A stretch of 64,000 bases of DNA from Streptomyces sp. NBC_00250 (lineage in GTDB: Bacteria > Actinomycetota > Actinomycetes > Streptomycetales > Streptomycetaceae): positions 5,023,501 to 5,087,500 of the forward strand of contig NZ_CP108088.1 of assembly GCF_036192275.1 (NCBI RefSeq). The letters run 5' to 3'. The position numbers were made by a program, and so were the translations under genes. A model generated the notes under the pieces. That model did not search any database and was not told the origin of the DNA. It saw nothing but the letters and a program-made list of their open reading frames with translations. Shown here piece by piece: positions 8,893 to 16,906 of the stretch (its first letter is position 1; the number at the start of each line of letters is the position of its first letter).

Positions 8893-9819
8893 CTCGGGGT
8901 CCTTCAGCCAGTTGACGAGCTCCGTCGAGAAGGCCACCGGGTCCTCCTCGTGCGGGAAGTGACCGAGGCCGTCGAAGAGCCGCCAGCGGTACGGCGCCTC
9001 CACGTACTCGCCCGAGCCCGCCGCGCTCCGGGTCCGCATCACCGGGTCGAGAGAGCCGTGCAGGTGCAGCGTCGGCACCCGCACCGGCCGCTTCATGCGC
9101 CGGTTGAACTGGATTCCGTCCGGACGGGCCAGGGAGCGGACCATCCAGCGGTACGGCTCGATCGAGCAGTGCGCCGTCGACGGGATCAGCATCGCCCGCC
9201 GGTACACCTCGATCGCCGCCTCCTCCGAGGGCCGGACGGGCTGCGGCCCCGACCAGTCCCGGATCAGCTCGCCCACGAGCCCCGCGTCGTCCGCGACGAG
9301 CTGACGCTCCGGCAGCCACGGCCGCTGGAAGCCCCAGATGTGCGAACCGGCCCGCGACTGGGCGAAGTCGGAGAGCATCGCCGAACGCCAGCGGCGCGGG
9401 TGCGGCATCGAGGAGACCACGAGCCGGCGCACCAGCTTGGGCCGCATCACGGCCGCCGTCCAGGCGAGATAGCCGCCCAGGTCGTGCCCGACGAGCGCCG
9501 CGTCCGGCTCGCCCAGGGAGCGGATCACACCGGTGACGTCGAGGGCCAGGTTGGCGGGGTCGTAACCCCGGGGGGTGCGGTCGCTGCCGCCGACCCCGCG
9601 CAGGTCCATCGCGACGGCCCGGAAACCGGCCTCGGCGAGGACGGGCAGCTGATGGCGCCAGGTCCACCAGAACTGCGGGAAACCGTGCAGGAGCAGCACC
9701 AGCGGGCCGTCGCCCATCTCGGCGATGTGGAAACGGGCGCCGTTGGCGGCCACGTCGCGATGGGTCCACGGCCCGTCGAGTCGGACGGGCCCGCCGTTGC
9801 TGCTCTCGGGGAGGGTCAT
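8881..9819 (-). CDS. Alpha/beta hydrolase, epoxide-hydrolase-like
   Basis: A 312-residue cytosolic hydrolase. HGFPQFWWTW (45-54) is the HGxP oxyanion loop of epoxide hydrolases. The nucleophile elbow is GHDLGG with Asp113 rather than Ser, and GLGHFPHEEDP near the C-terminus gives the catalytic His. An Asp nucleophile marks epoxide hydrolases and haloalkane dehalogenases; the HGFP loop favours the former. The start codon overlaps the stop of the upstream holin-like gene by ATGA (9816-9819), so the pair is translationally coupled. The physiological epoxide is unknown. Confidence 0.82.
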   Translation of the reverse strand: MTLPESSNGGPVRLDGPWTHRDVAANGARFHIAEMGDGPLVLLLHGFPQFWWTWRHQLPVLAEAGFRAVAMDLRGVGGSDRTPRGYDPANLALDVTGVIRSLGEPDAALVGHDLGGYLAWTAAVMRPKLVRRLVVSSMPHPRRWRSAMLSDFAQSRAGSHIWGFQRPWLPERQLVADDAGLVGELIRDWSGPQPVRPSEEAAIEVYRRAMLIPSTAHCSIEPYRWMVRSLARPDGIQFNRRMKRPVRVPTLHLHGSLDPVMRTRSAAGSGEYVEAPYRWRLFDGLGHFPHEEDPVAFSTELVNWLKDPEPDR

Positions 9820-10313
9820 ACGGACGAGCGTGCCACAGCGGAGGACTTGTCCAGCGCCTTGTCCAGTGCCTTGGCCGCCTCCGGACGCGGGTGCGGCTTG
9901 ACCGTGGAGAGCACGGCGGCCGTCTGCTTGGCCGAGGCGATGGACCTCTCCGGCGGCTTGACCTTCTTGAACTTGGCGTACGCGAGGAGCCCGAGCAGCC
10001 CCGCGACCAGCACGTTGAAGGCGAAGGACAGCAGGAAGCACCAGACGAGGTTCCAGCCCCCGTTCCCGTTGTGCCCGCCGGTCCAGGTGTTGATGGCGTA
10101 CGCGAGCGCGAAGCTCAGCATCGGCAGCGAGAACAGCAGCACGACCGCGGCCGCGATGCCGGCCGCACTTCCGATCGCACCGCGCTTGACGTCCTGTCGG
10201 ATCTCGGCCTTGGCCAGGGCGAGCTCGTCGTGCACCAGCGCGGACATCTCGGCGGTCGCCGAGGCGACCAGCTGGCCGAGGCTGCGCTCGGCTCCGTCGT
10301 ACGGGTCGCTCAT
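9816..10313 (-). CDS. Phage-holin-family (Holin-X, DUF1469-like) membrane protein
   Basis: A 165-residue membrane protein: a soluble amphipathic N-terminus (1-45, with an ELALAKAEI segment typical of the family), two transmembrane helices (about 50-75 and 87-113) and a basic cytoplasmic tail. Despite the family name there is no phage context; these proteins are common in actinobacterial chromosomes and their role is unknown. The ATG follows a strong GGAGAGGGAG. It lies 36 bases downstream of nhaA and is coupled to the hydrolase, forming a probable nhaA-holin-hydrolase operon. Confidence 0.82.
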   Translation of the reverse strand: MSDPYDGAERSLGQLVASATAEMSALVHDELALAKAEIRQDVKRGAIGSAAGIAAAVVLLFSLPMLSFALAYAINTWTGGHNGNGGWNLVWCFLLSFAFNVLVAGLLGLLAYAKFKKVKPPERSIASAKQTAAVLSTVKPHPRPEAAKALDKALDKSSAVARSSV

Positions 10314-10349
10314 CGCTGCTCCCTCTCCTCTTCTACAGTCCGACTCAGA

Positions 10350-11747
10350 TCATGCCGGACGGTCGGCCCCGTCGCGCGGTGCCCCCGCCAGTTGGGCGCG
10401 CTCGCGGTGCTCGGCGGCCTTCTTCTCGTAGATCTCGGCCATCCGGAGGTGGTACGCCGGGTTGTCCTGCTCGTAGATGTCGGGGATGCCGTCGTGGTCG
10501 TCGTCGCGCTCCTCGTCGGAGACGAGGGCCTGGTACCTCCGTACCCGCAGCTTCAGCAGGACGGAGGCGAGGACGGCCGCGATGAGCGAGCCGATGAGGA
10601 CCGCGGCCTTCACCTCGTCGGTGAGGACCTCGTCCCCGGCGAAGGCGAGCTCCCCGATGAGCAGCGAGACGGTGAAGCCGATGCCGGCGAGGGTGGCGAC
10701 GGCGAAGACGTCCGGCCAGGCCAGGTCGGGGTTGAGTTCCGCCTTGGTGAAGCGGGCGGCGAGCCAGGTGCCGCCGAAGATGCCGATCGCCTTGCCGACG
10801 ACGAGCCCGAGGACGACGCCGAGGGTGACGGGCTGGGTGAACACGTCGTGGATCGCTCCGCCGGAGATGCTCACCCCGGCGGAGAAGAGCGCGAACAGGG
10901 GCACGGCGAGGCCGGCCGAGATCGGGCGGACGAGGTGCTCGATGTGCTCGCCGGGGGAGTGCTTCTCGCCTTCCCGGGTGGTGCAGCGCAGCATCAGGCC
11001 CATGGCGACACCGGCGATGGTGGCGTGGACGCCGCTGTTGTACATCAGGCCCCAGATGACCAGGGCCAGCGGGACGTACACGTACCAGCCGCGGACCTCC
11101 TTGCGGAGGAGCACCCAGAAGACGACGAGTCCGGCGACGGCGCCGCCGAGCGCGGCGAAGTTCAGGTCGCTGGTGAAGAAGATCGCGATGATCAGGATCG
11201 CGAAGAGGTCGTCGACGACGGCGAGGGTGAGCAGGAAGGCGCGCAGCGCGGAGGGCAGGGAGGTGCCGATGACGGCGAGGACGGCGAGCGCGAAGGCGAT
11301 GTCGGTCGCGGTGGGGACGGCCCAGCCGTCCATGGAGCCGTTGCCGACGGCGTTGACCAGGACGTAGACGAGGGCGGGCGCGGCCATGCCGCAGAGGGCG
11401 GCGATGACGGGGAGTGCGGCGGCCTTGGGGTCGCGCAGTTCGCCCGCGACGAGCTCGCGCTTGAGCTCGATGCCGGCGACGAAGAAGAAGACCGCGAGGA
11501 GGCCGTCGGCGGCCCAGTGCTGGATCGACAGGTCGAGGCCGAGGGCGGCGGGTCCTATGTGGAAGTCGCTGACGGATTCGTAGCTGTCGCTCAGCGGGGT
11601 GTTGGCCCACACGAGGGCGGCGACGGCGGCGACGAGCAGCAGGATGCCGCCGACGGTCTCGGTGCGCAGGGCGTCGGCGATGTACTGCCGCTCGGGCAGC
11701 GAGAGACGGCCGAGGAACTTGCGGTTGGTGGGTGCGGGCGCGGCCAC
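10350..11747 (-). CDS. nhaA: NhaA-type Na+/H+ antiporter with acidic C-terminal extension
   Basis: A 465-residue inner-membrane antiporter exporting Na+ in exchange for protons. TATDIAFALAVLAV holds Asp149 (E. coli Asp133) and LAVVDDLFAILI holds Asp179-Asp180 (E. coli Asp163-Asp164), the ion site. About 11-12 hydrophobic helices span 30-400. The cytosolic tail (about 408-465), absent from E. coli NhaA, contains DDDHDGIPDIYE (415-426), which looks like a Ca2+-binding DxDxDGxxDxxE loop, followed by a charged helix. The GTG start was chosen because CGGAGG lies about 10 bases upstream and the longer alternatives are unconserved-looking. It heads an operon with the two downstream genes. Confidence 0.9.
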   Translation of the reverse strand: MAAPAPTNRKFLGRLSLPERQYIADALRTETVGGILLLVAAVAALVWANTPLSDSYESVSDFHIGPAALGLDLSIQHWAADGLLAVFFFVAGIELKRELVAGELRDPKAAALPVIAALCGMAAPALVYVLVNAVGNGSMDGWAVPTATDIAFALAVLAVIGTSLPSALRAFLLTLAVVDDLFAILIIAIFFTSDLNFAALGGAVAGLVVFWVLLRKEVRGWYVYVPLALVIWGLMYNSGVHATIAGVAMGLMLRCTTREGEKHSPGEHIEHLVRPISAGLAVPLFALFSAGVSISGGAIHDVFTQPVTLGVVLGLVVGKAIGIFGGTWLAARFTKAELNPDLAWPDVFAVATLAGIGFTVSLLIGELAFAGDEVLTDEVKAAVLIGSLIAAVLASVLLKLRVRRYQALVSDEERDDDHDGIPDIYEQDNPAYHLRMAEIYEKKAAEHRERAQLAGAPRDGADRPA

Positions 11748-11930
11748 GTGGGGAAAACCTCCGGTCGGGTGGGCAGGACTGAGCACATGCCGACCAGACT
11801 TCCCGGCGCACCTAGGTTTTCTTGTCGCGTCGTTGACGCGGTCCTTACTTTACCTAACGAGCGTGGGGTGTGTCCGGCGAGATTCACTTTAGGGATGTTT
11901 GCGCCTTTCGTCCCTTCCGGGGAGGGCAAA

Positions 11931-11969
11931 CGGAACGCCCGCCCCGAGTGGATCGGGGCGGGCGTTCCG
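11931..11969 (-). terminator. Terminator of acs
   Basis: A perfect 17-bp stem (11931-11947 with 11953-11969) around a 5-base loop, 18 bases downstream of the acs stop. Confidence 0.9.
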
Positions 11970-11986
11970 CGTCGTACGGGCCGGGC

Positions 11987-13942
11987 TCAGTCCTCGCTGG
12001 AGGCGGCCGGCAGCTGGGTCTGGATGAGCGACATGACCGACGAGTCGGTCAGGGTCGTGACGTCGCCCAGCTCGCGGTTCTCCGCCACGTCGCGCAGCAG
12101 ACGGCGCATGATCTTGCCCGAGCGGGTCTTCGGCAGCTCGGCCACCGGCAGGACCCGCTTCGGCTTGGCGATCGGGCCGAGGGTCGCGCCGACGTGGTTG
12201 CGGAGCTCGGCGACGAGGTTCTCGTCCTCGCTGGCCGTGCCGCGCAGGATGACGAAGGCGACGATCGCCTGGCCGGTCGTCTCGTCCGCGGCGCCGACGA
12301 CGGCCGCCTCGGCGACGGCCGGGTGCGAGACGAGGGCCGACTCGACCTCGGTGGTCGAGATGTTGTGGCCGGAGACGAGCATGACGTCGTCGACCCGGCC
12401 GAGCAGCCAGATGTCGCCGTCCTCGTCCTTCTTGGCCCCGTCACCGGCGAAGTACTTGCCCTCGAAGCGGGACCAGTACGTGTCGATGTAGCGCTGGTCG
12501 TCGCCCCAGATGGTGCGGAGCATCGACGGCCACGGCTCGGTGAGGACCAGGTAGCCACCGCCGCCGTTCGGCACCTCGTTGGCCTCGTCGTCGACGACGG
12601 TGGCGGAGATGCCCGGCAGCGGGCGCTGGGCGGAGCCCGGCTTGGTCTCGGTGACGCCCGGCAGCGGCGAGATCATCATCGCGCCGGTCTCGGTCTGCCA
12701 CCAGGTGTCCACGATCGGGGTCTTGTTCGCGCCGATGTGCTCGCGGTACCAGACCCAGGCCTCGGGGTTGATCGGCTCGCCGACCGAGCCGAGGACGCGG
12801 AGGCTGGACAGGTCGAACTTCGCGGGGATGTCGTCGCCCCACTTCATGAACGTGCGGATCGCGGTCGGCGCCGTGTAGAGGATCGTGACGCCGTACTTCT
12901 GCACGATCTCCCAGAACCGCCCCTGGTGCGGGGTGTCCGGGGTGCCCTCGTACATGACCTGCGTCGCGCCGTTGGCCAGCGGGCCGTAGACGATGTACGA
13001 GTGCCCGGTGACCCAGCCGATGTCGGCGGTGCACCAGTAGACGTCGGACTCCGGCTTGAGGTCGAAGACGGCGTGGTGGGTGTACGCGGCCTGGGTGAGG
13101 TAGCCGCCGGAGGTGTGCAGGATGCCCTTCGGCTTCCCGGTGGTGCCGGAGGTGTAGAGGATGAAGAGCGGGTGCTCCGCCTCGAAGGCCTCCGGGGTGT
13201 GCTCGGCGGACTGGCGGGCGACGATGTCGTCCCACCACACGTCGCGGCCCTCGGTGAAGGCGGTCTCCTGGCCCGTACGGCGGACCACGAGGACGTGCTC
13301 GACCTGCGGGCACTTGGCGACGGCCTCGTCGATGGCCGGCTTGAGGGCGCTCGGCTTGCCACGGCGGTAGCCGCCGTCGGCGGTGACGACCAGCTTGGCG
13401 TCGGCGTCCTGGATGCGGGAGGCGACGGCGTCGGCCGAGAAGCCGCCGAAGACCACCGAGTGGGCGGCGCCGACGCGGGCGCAGGCCAGCATCGTGATGG
13501 CCGCCTCGGGGATCATCGGCAGGTAGACGGCGACGCGGTCGCCCTTCCGGACGCCCAGCTCGGTCAGGGCGTTGGCCGCCTTGGAGACCTCGTCCTTGAG
13601 CTCGGCGTAGGTGATCGAGCGGCTGTCGCCGGGCTCGCCCTCGAAGTGGATGGCGACCCGGTCGCCGTTCCCGGCCTCGACGTGCCGGTCGACGCAGTTG
13701 TACGCGACGTTCAGCTCGCCGTCCGCGAACCACTTGGCGAACGGCGGGTTCGACCAGTCGAGGGTCTCGGTCGGCTCGGTGGCCCAGGTCAGGCGCTTGG
13801 CCTGCTCGGCCCAGAAGCCCAGCCTGTCCGCCTTGGCCTGCTCGTACGCCTCCGCCGTCACGTTGGCGTGCGCGGCCAGCTCGGCGGGCGGCGAAAATCG
13901 ACGCTCTTCCCGAAGCAGATTGGCCAGGCTTTCGTTGCTCAC
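11987..13942 (-). CDS. acs: Acetyl-CoA synthetase
   Basis: Converts acetate, ATP and CoA to acetyl-CoA via acetyl-adenylate. The 651-residue length matches Acs of other bacteria. The adenylate-forming motif YTSGTTGKPKG, the A8 hinge and the C-terminal PKTRSGKIMRR, with catalytic, acetylatable Lys610, are all present. The GTG start was chosen over upstream in-frame codons because GGGAG lies 6 bases before it and the protein then starts MSNESLANLL. It is monocistronic, bracketed by hairpins on both sides. Lys610 is the site where protein acetyltransferases silence the enzyme in actinomycetes. Confidence 0.96.
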   Translation of the reverse strand: MSNESLANLLREERRFSPPAELAAHANVTAEAYEQAKADRLGFWAEQAKRLTWATEPTETLDWSNPPFAKWFADGELNVAYNCVDRHVEAGNGDRVAIHFEGEPGDSRSITYAELKDEVSKAANALTELGVRKGDRVAVYLPMIPEAAITMLACARVGAAHSVVFGGFSADAVASRIQDADAKLVVTADGGYRRGKPSALKPAIDEAVAKCPQVEHVLVVRRTGQETAFTEGRDVWWDDIVARQSAEHTPEAFEAEHPLFILYTSGTTGKPKGILHTSGGYLTQAAYTHHAVFDLKPESDVYWCTADIGWVTGHSYIVYGPLANGATQVMYEGTPDTPHQGRFWEIVQKYGVTILYTAPTAIRTFMKWGDDIPAKFDLSSLRVLGSVGEPINPEAWVWYREHIGANKTPIVDTWWQTETGAMMISPLPGVTETKPGSAQRPLPGISATVVDDEANEVPNGGGGYLVLTEPWPSMLRTIWGDDQRYIDTYWSRFEGKYFAGDGAKKDEDGDIWLLGRVDDVMLVSGHNISTTEVESALVSHPAVAEAAVVGAADETTGQAIVAFVILRGTASEDENLVAELRNHVGATLGPIAKPKRVLPVAELPKTRSGKIMRRLLRDVAENRELGDVTTLTDSSVMSLIQTQLPAASSED

Positions 13943-14069
13943 GACATCTCCCTTTCCCAGGGCGTCCTCTGTGCGTATGTGTCCCGCGTCATAGCTCATC
14001 AGTCGGAGGCCCGGGTGACAAGAGCCTCCAGGCAATTGGTTTAGACCTGTGAGCCGTCCGACGTGCGGG

Positions 14070-14103
14070 GGCCCCTTCTTCCCGAGCGGTGGGAGAAGGG
14101 GCC
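14070..14103 (-). terminator. Terminator between the SulP fusion gene and acs
   Basis: A 10-bp GGCCCCTTCT stem with an additional CCC/GGG inner stem and one bulge, lying beyond the repeat tail of the upstream gene. Confidence 0.75.
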
Positions 14104-14134
14104 ACACAGTCTCACGGACGGGGGGAACGGAAGG

Positions 14135-14250
14135 TTCAGGACGCGCGGCCCTGTCTCGGCGGCGCCGGTTTCAGGACGCAACGGTCCTGTCCCGGCGGCC
14201 TCGTGTTCAGGACGCGCGGTCCCGTCTCGGCGGCCTCGTGTTCAGGACGC
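14135..14250 (-). repeat. 35-36-bp tandem repeat anchored on the stop of the SulP fusion gene
   Basis: TTCAGGACGC starts at 14135, 14170, 14206 and 14241. The copy at 14241 contains the end of the coding sequence and its TGA (complement of 14242-14244). Each full unit reads GCGTCCTGA at its end on the coding strand. Confidence 0.92.
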
Positions 14251-16605
14251 GCGCGCCGCTTCCAACGGCTCCGTCGGCATGACCTGGGTGAAGACGTCGT
14301 CGAAGCTGTGCACCTCGTCCGTCCCGGAGAGCAGATACGCCTGCGCCTCGCCCACGTGGAAGTACACGCCGTGCAGTGTGAGCGTGCCCTCGGCGAGCCG
14401 CCGGGCCACCGGCTCGTACGCCCGCAGGTGCTCCAGCTGCTGGACCACGTTGGTCAGACAGAGCTGCTCGACCGCGTCGGCCGGAAGCCGCCCGGAGATC
14501 CGGGCCCAGGCGTGTCTCCGGCTGGCCATCCGCTCCAGGCTGGGCCGGCCGTGGCGCAGCCAGCGCCGGAGCGGGGTCGGCGGGTCGTCGGGTCCGGCGT
14601 TCAGAAGGGCCTGCATCGCGCCGCAGCCGGAGTGGCCGCAGACGGTGATCGACTCGACCCGCAGCACCTCCACGGCGTACTCGATCGCCGCCGCCACCGA
14701 ATCGTCGCCGCTCTCCTCGCCGGGGAGGGGGACGAGGTTGCCGACGTTGCGCACGGTGAAGAGGTCGCCGGGGCCGCTCGACGTGATCATGCTCGTGACC
14801 AGCCGGGAGTCGGCGCAGGTCAGGAAGAGCTGGGAGGGTGTCTGGCCCTCCCTCGCGAGCCGCGCCAGTTCGTCCCGGACGAGCGGGGCCGTGTTCCGCT
14901 GGAACTTGCCGATGCCGCTGGCCAGCTTCAGACCCGTCGTACGAGGGGTGTCCACGGCCTCCTCGGGCCGGTCGGCCGGCTGCTCGCCGCACTGGTGGTT
15001 GTGCCACGGGGTCCAGGGGCGGCAGCAGGCGTGCGCGGCGGCGGCCGAGGCGGTCGCGGGGGCGGGCTCGGCGATACGGGCACCGGAGGGCCCGGTCGTC
15101 TCGACCGTGCCGCCGTGGGCGAGGTGCCCGGCGGTCCAGTCGCTCAGCGTCTCGTAGGCGGCGTGGTCCATGAAGGAGCCGTCCAGCTCGACCACCACAT
15201 CGGAGCCGTGCGGCAGTTGGTGCAGGGCGCGGCTCAGCCGGGGGACGGCGAGGAAGGTCAACTGGCCCCGGACGTGCAACAGGTGGCGCCCGTCCCGCTC
15301 CTCGCGGGTGATCCGGGTGCGGGCGAGCCGGTGCAGGGCGACCGCGATGGCCACGGCGATGCCGAGGGCGACGCCCTCCAGGATGCCGACGAGGACGACG
15401 CCGGACAGCGTCACCGCGTAGACGACGACCTCGCGGTGCCGGGTGACGGTACGGATGTGGGTGATGCTGACCATCTGGATGCCGACCACCATGACCAGGG
15501 CGGCGAGTGCGGGCAGCGGGATCAGGTCGAGCACGGGCACCAGGAGCAGGGCCGCGAGCACGATCCACAGGCCGTGCAGCATCGTGGAGGCGCGGCTCAC
15601 CGCGCCCGCCGACACATTGGCGACGCTGCGGACCGCGACTCCGGCGACCGGCAGCCCGCCGAGGGCCCCGGAGACCACGTTGGCGGCGCCCTGACCTGCG
15701 AGTTCGCGGTCGAGTCCGGAGCGTGGGACGCCCCGGCCGCCGTCCGGGCGGGCAGCGATCAGCTTGTCGACCGCGACGGCGGACAGCAGTGACTGCACGC
15801 TGGTGACCAGGGTGATCGTCAGCACCCCGGCCGCGATGCCGAGCACCGGGCCCTCGGGCAGGCCGGGCAGGGCGTGGCTGCTCCAGGAGGGCAGGTCGAC
15901 GCGCGGGACGGTCAGCCCGGCGACCGCGGCCACCGCCGTCGCCCCGGTCACCGCGACCAGTGCGGCCGGGACCTTGCGTACGAGCTTCCCGGCCCGGCCG
16001 GGCAGCCGGGGCCAGCACAGGAGTACGGCCACGGTGAGGGCGCTGATGCCGAGCGCCGCCGGGTGGGTGTGCGCCAACTGGGCGGGCAGGCCCAGGACGT
16101 TGTCGACGGCGGAGCTCTGCGGGGTGCCGCCGAGCACGATGTGGAGCTGGGCGAGGGCGATGGTGACGCCGATGCCGGCCAGCATGCCGTGCACGATCGC
16201 GGGTGAGACGGCGAGTGCCGAGCGGGCCACCCGGAGGGCGGACAGGCCGAGTTGGACGAGCCCGGCGAGCACGGTGATGGCGCAGGTGGTGCGCCAGCCG
16301 TACAGCTGGATGAGCTCGGCGGTCACCACGGTGAGACCGGCGGCGGGGCCGCTCACCTGGAGCGGGGAGCCGCCGAACCGGCCGGCCACCAGACCGCCGA
16401 CGGCGGCGGCGACCAGGCCCGACTGGAGCGGGGCCCCGGTGGCGAGCGCGATGCCGAGCGAGAGCGGCAGCGCGATCAGGAAGACGGCGACGGAGGCGGA
16501 CAGGTCGGCGCCGGGGACGCGGAAGCGGCGCGGCGGCTCCGGCGGGCTGTGGGGCCGCTGGACTCGGGGTCGGTTGGTTGTGCGGGCAGGGGTGCAGAGG
16601 GTCAT
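14242..16605 (-). CDS. SulP-STAS-beta-carbonic anhydrase fusion (candidate bicarbonate transporter)
   Basis: A 787-residue fusion. Residues about 35-430 form a SulP/SLC26 transporter with 10-14 hydrophobic segments; about 440-515 a STAS domain; about 560-780 a beta-carbonic anhydrase with zinc ligands Cys597, His658 and Cys661 and the Asp599-Arg601 dyad (CADSR, HSGC). The linker (525-539) is rich in Cys and His. SulP proteins move sulfate or bicarbonate; fusion to an enzyme that interconverts CO2 and bicarbonate argues for bicarbonate. It is transcribed alone, divergent from the deacetylase gene across a 301-base region with a palindrome. Confidence 0.92.
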   Translation of the reverse strand: MTLCTPARTTNRPRVQRPHSPPEPPRRFRVPGADLSASVAVFLIALPLSLGIALATGAPLQSGLVAAAVGGLVAGRFGGSPLQVSGPAAGLTVVTAELIQLYGWRTTCAITVLAGLVQLGLSALRVARSALAVSPAIVHGMLAGIGVTIALAQLHIVLGGTPQSSAVDNVLGLPAQLAHTHPAALGISALTVAVLLCWPRLPGRAGKLVRKVPAALVAVTGATAVAAVAGLTVPRVDLPSWSSHALPGLPEGPVLGIAAGVLTITLVTSVQSLLSAVAVDKLIAARPDGGRGVPRSGLDRELAGQGAANVVSGALGGLPVAGVAVRSVANVSAGAVSRASTMLHGLWIVLAALLLVPVLDLIPLPALAALVMVVGIQMVSITHIRTVTRHREVVVYAVTLSGVVLVGILEGVALGIAVAIAVALHRLARTRITREERDGRHLLHVRGQLTFLAVPRLSRALHQLPHGSDVVVELDGSFMDHAAYETLSDWTAGHLAHGGTVETTGPSGARIAEPAPATASAAAAHACCRPWTPWHNHQCGEQPADRPEEAVDTPRTTGLKLASGIGKFQRNTAPLVRDELARLAREGQTPSQLFLTCADSRLVTSMITSSGPGDLFTVRNVGNLVPLPGEESGDDSVAAAIEYAVEVLRVESITVCGHSGCGAMQALLNAGPDDPPTPLRRWLRHGRPSLERMASRRHAWARISGRLPADAVEQLCLTNVVQQLEHLRAYEPVARRLAEGTLTLHGVYFHVGEAQAYLLSGTDEVHSFDDVFTQVMPTEPLEAARAS

Positions 16606-16906
16606 TCCCGTCTCCTCCGGGGCAGCGCGGTCGCGGTTCGTGCGGAACGAACGTGGGGGGCTCGCGGCCGTGGGTCACGGCGTGCAGCGGCGGGATTCCC
16701 GGCGGGATCCCGCGGGGCGAGGATCAACGCTCGGTAAATGGATCGTAATGGAGAGTAAAGTCTCCGGCATTATTTTCGGGGCAAACGGGGCAAAGATTCA
16801 CCGGTTCCGGTGAAGGGTGAACGGATTGCCGCTTGTCGTTTCATCACCACGGTCGTCGCGGTGCGACGTTGACGCCGCTCGTACGGAACCGAGGAGAGGT
16901 GGGCGG
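16606..16906. other. Divergent regulatory region, relatively AT-rich
   Basis: 301 bases between divergent genes. The segment 16730-16800 is unusually AT-rich for this genome, with TAAATGGATCGTAATGG-like sequence, an inverted GGAGA/TCTCC pair and a perfect 8-bp palindrome. It probably contains promoters in both directions; I cannot assign -10/-35 boxes safely. Confidence 0.55.
16797..16814. promoter_or_regulatory. Palindromic operator candidate
   Basis: TTCACCGG, 2-base centre TT, CCGGTGAA. Symmetric 18-mer about 93 bases before the deacetylase start and 192 before the SulP fusion start. Confidence 0.45.

Noticed and set aside
9816..10313. Holin-family protein as evidence for a prophage
   Set aside because: No other phage gene is in the window; the family is common in actinobacterial chromosomes and here is in an operon with nhaA.
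9891..12491. Long plus-strand open frame opposite the holin, nhaA and acs genes
   Set aside because: Crosses three real genes, a terminator and promoters; an artefact of high GC.
16740..16790. Zur-like box near the carbonic anhydrase fusion gene
   Set aside because: Only a partial AT-rich half-site; no symmetric match to the Streptomyces Zur consensus.
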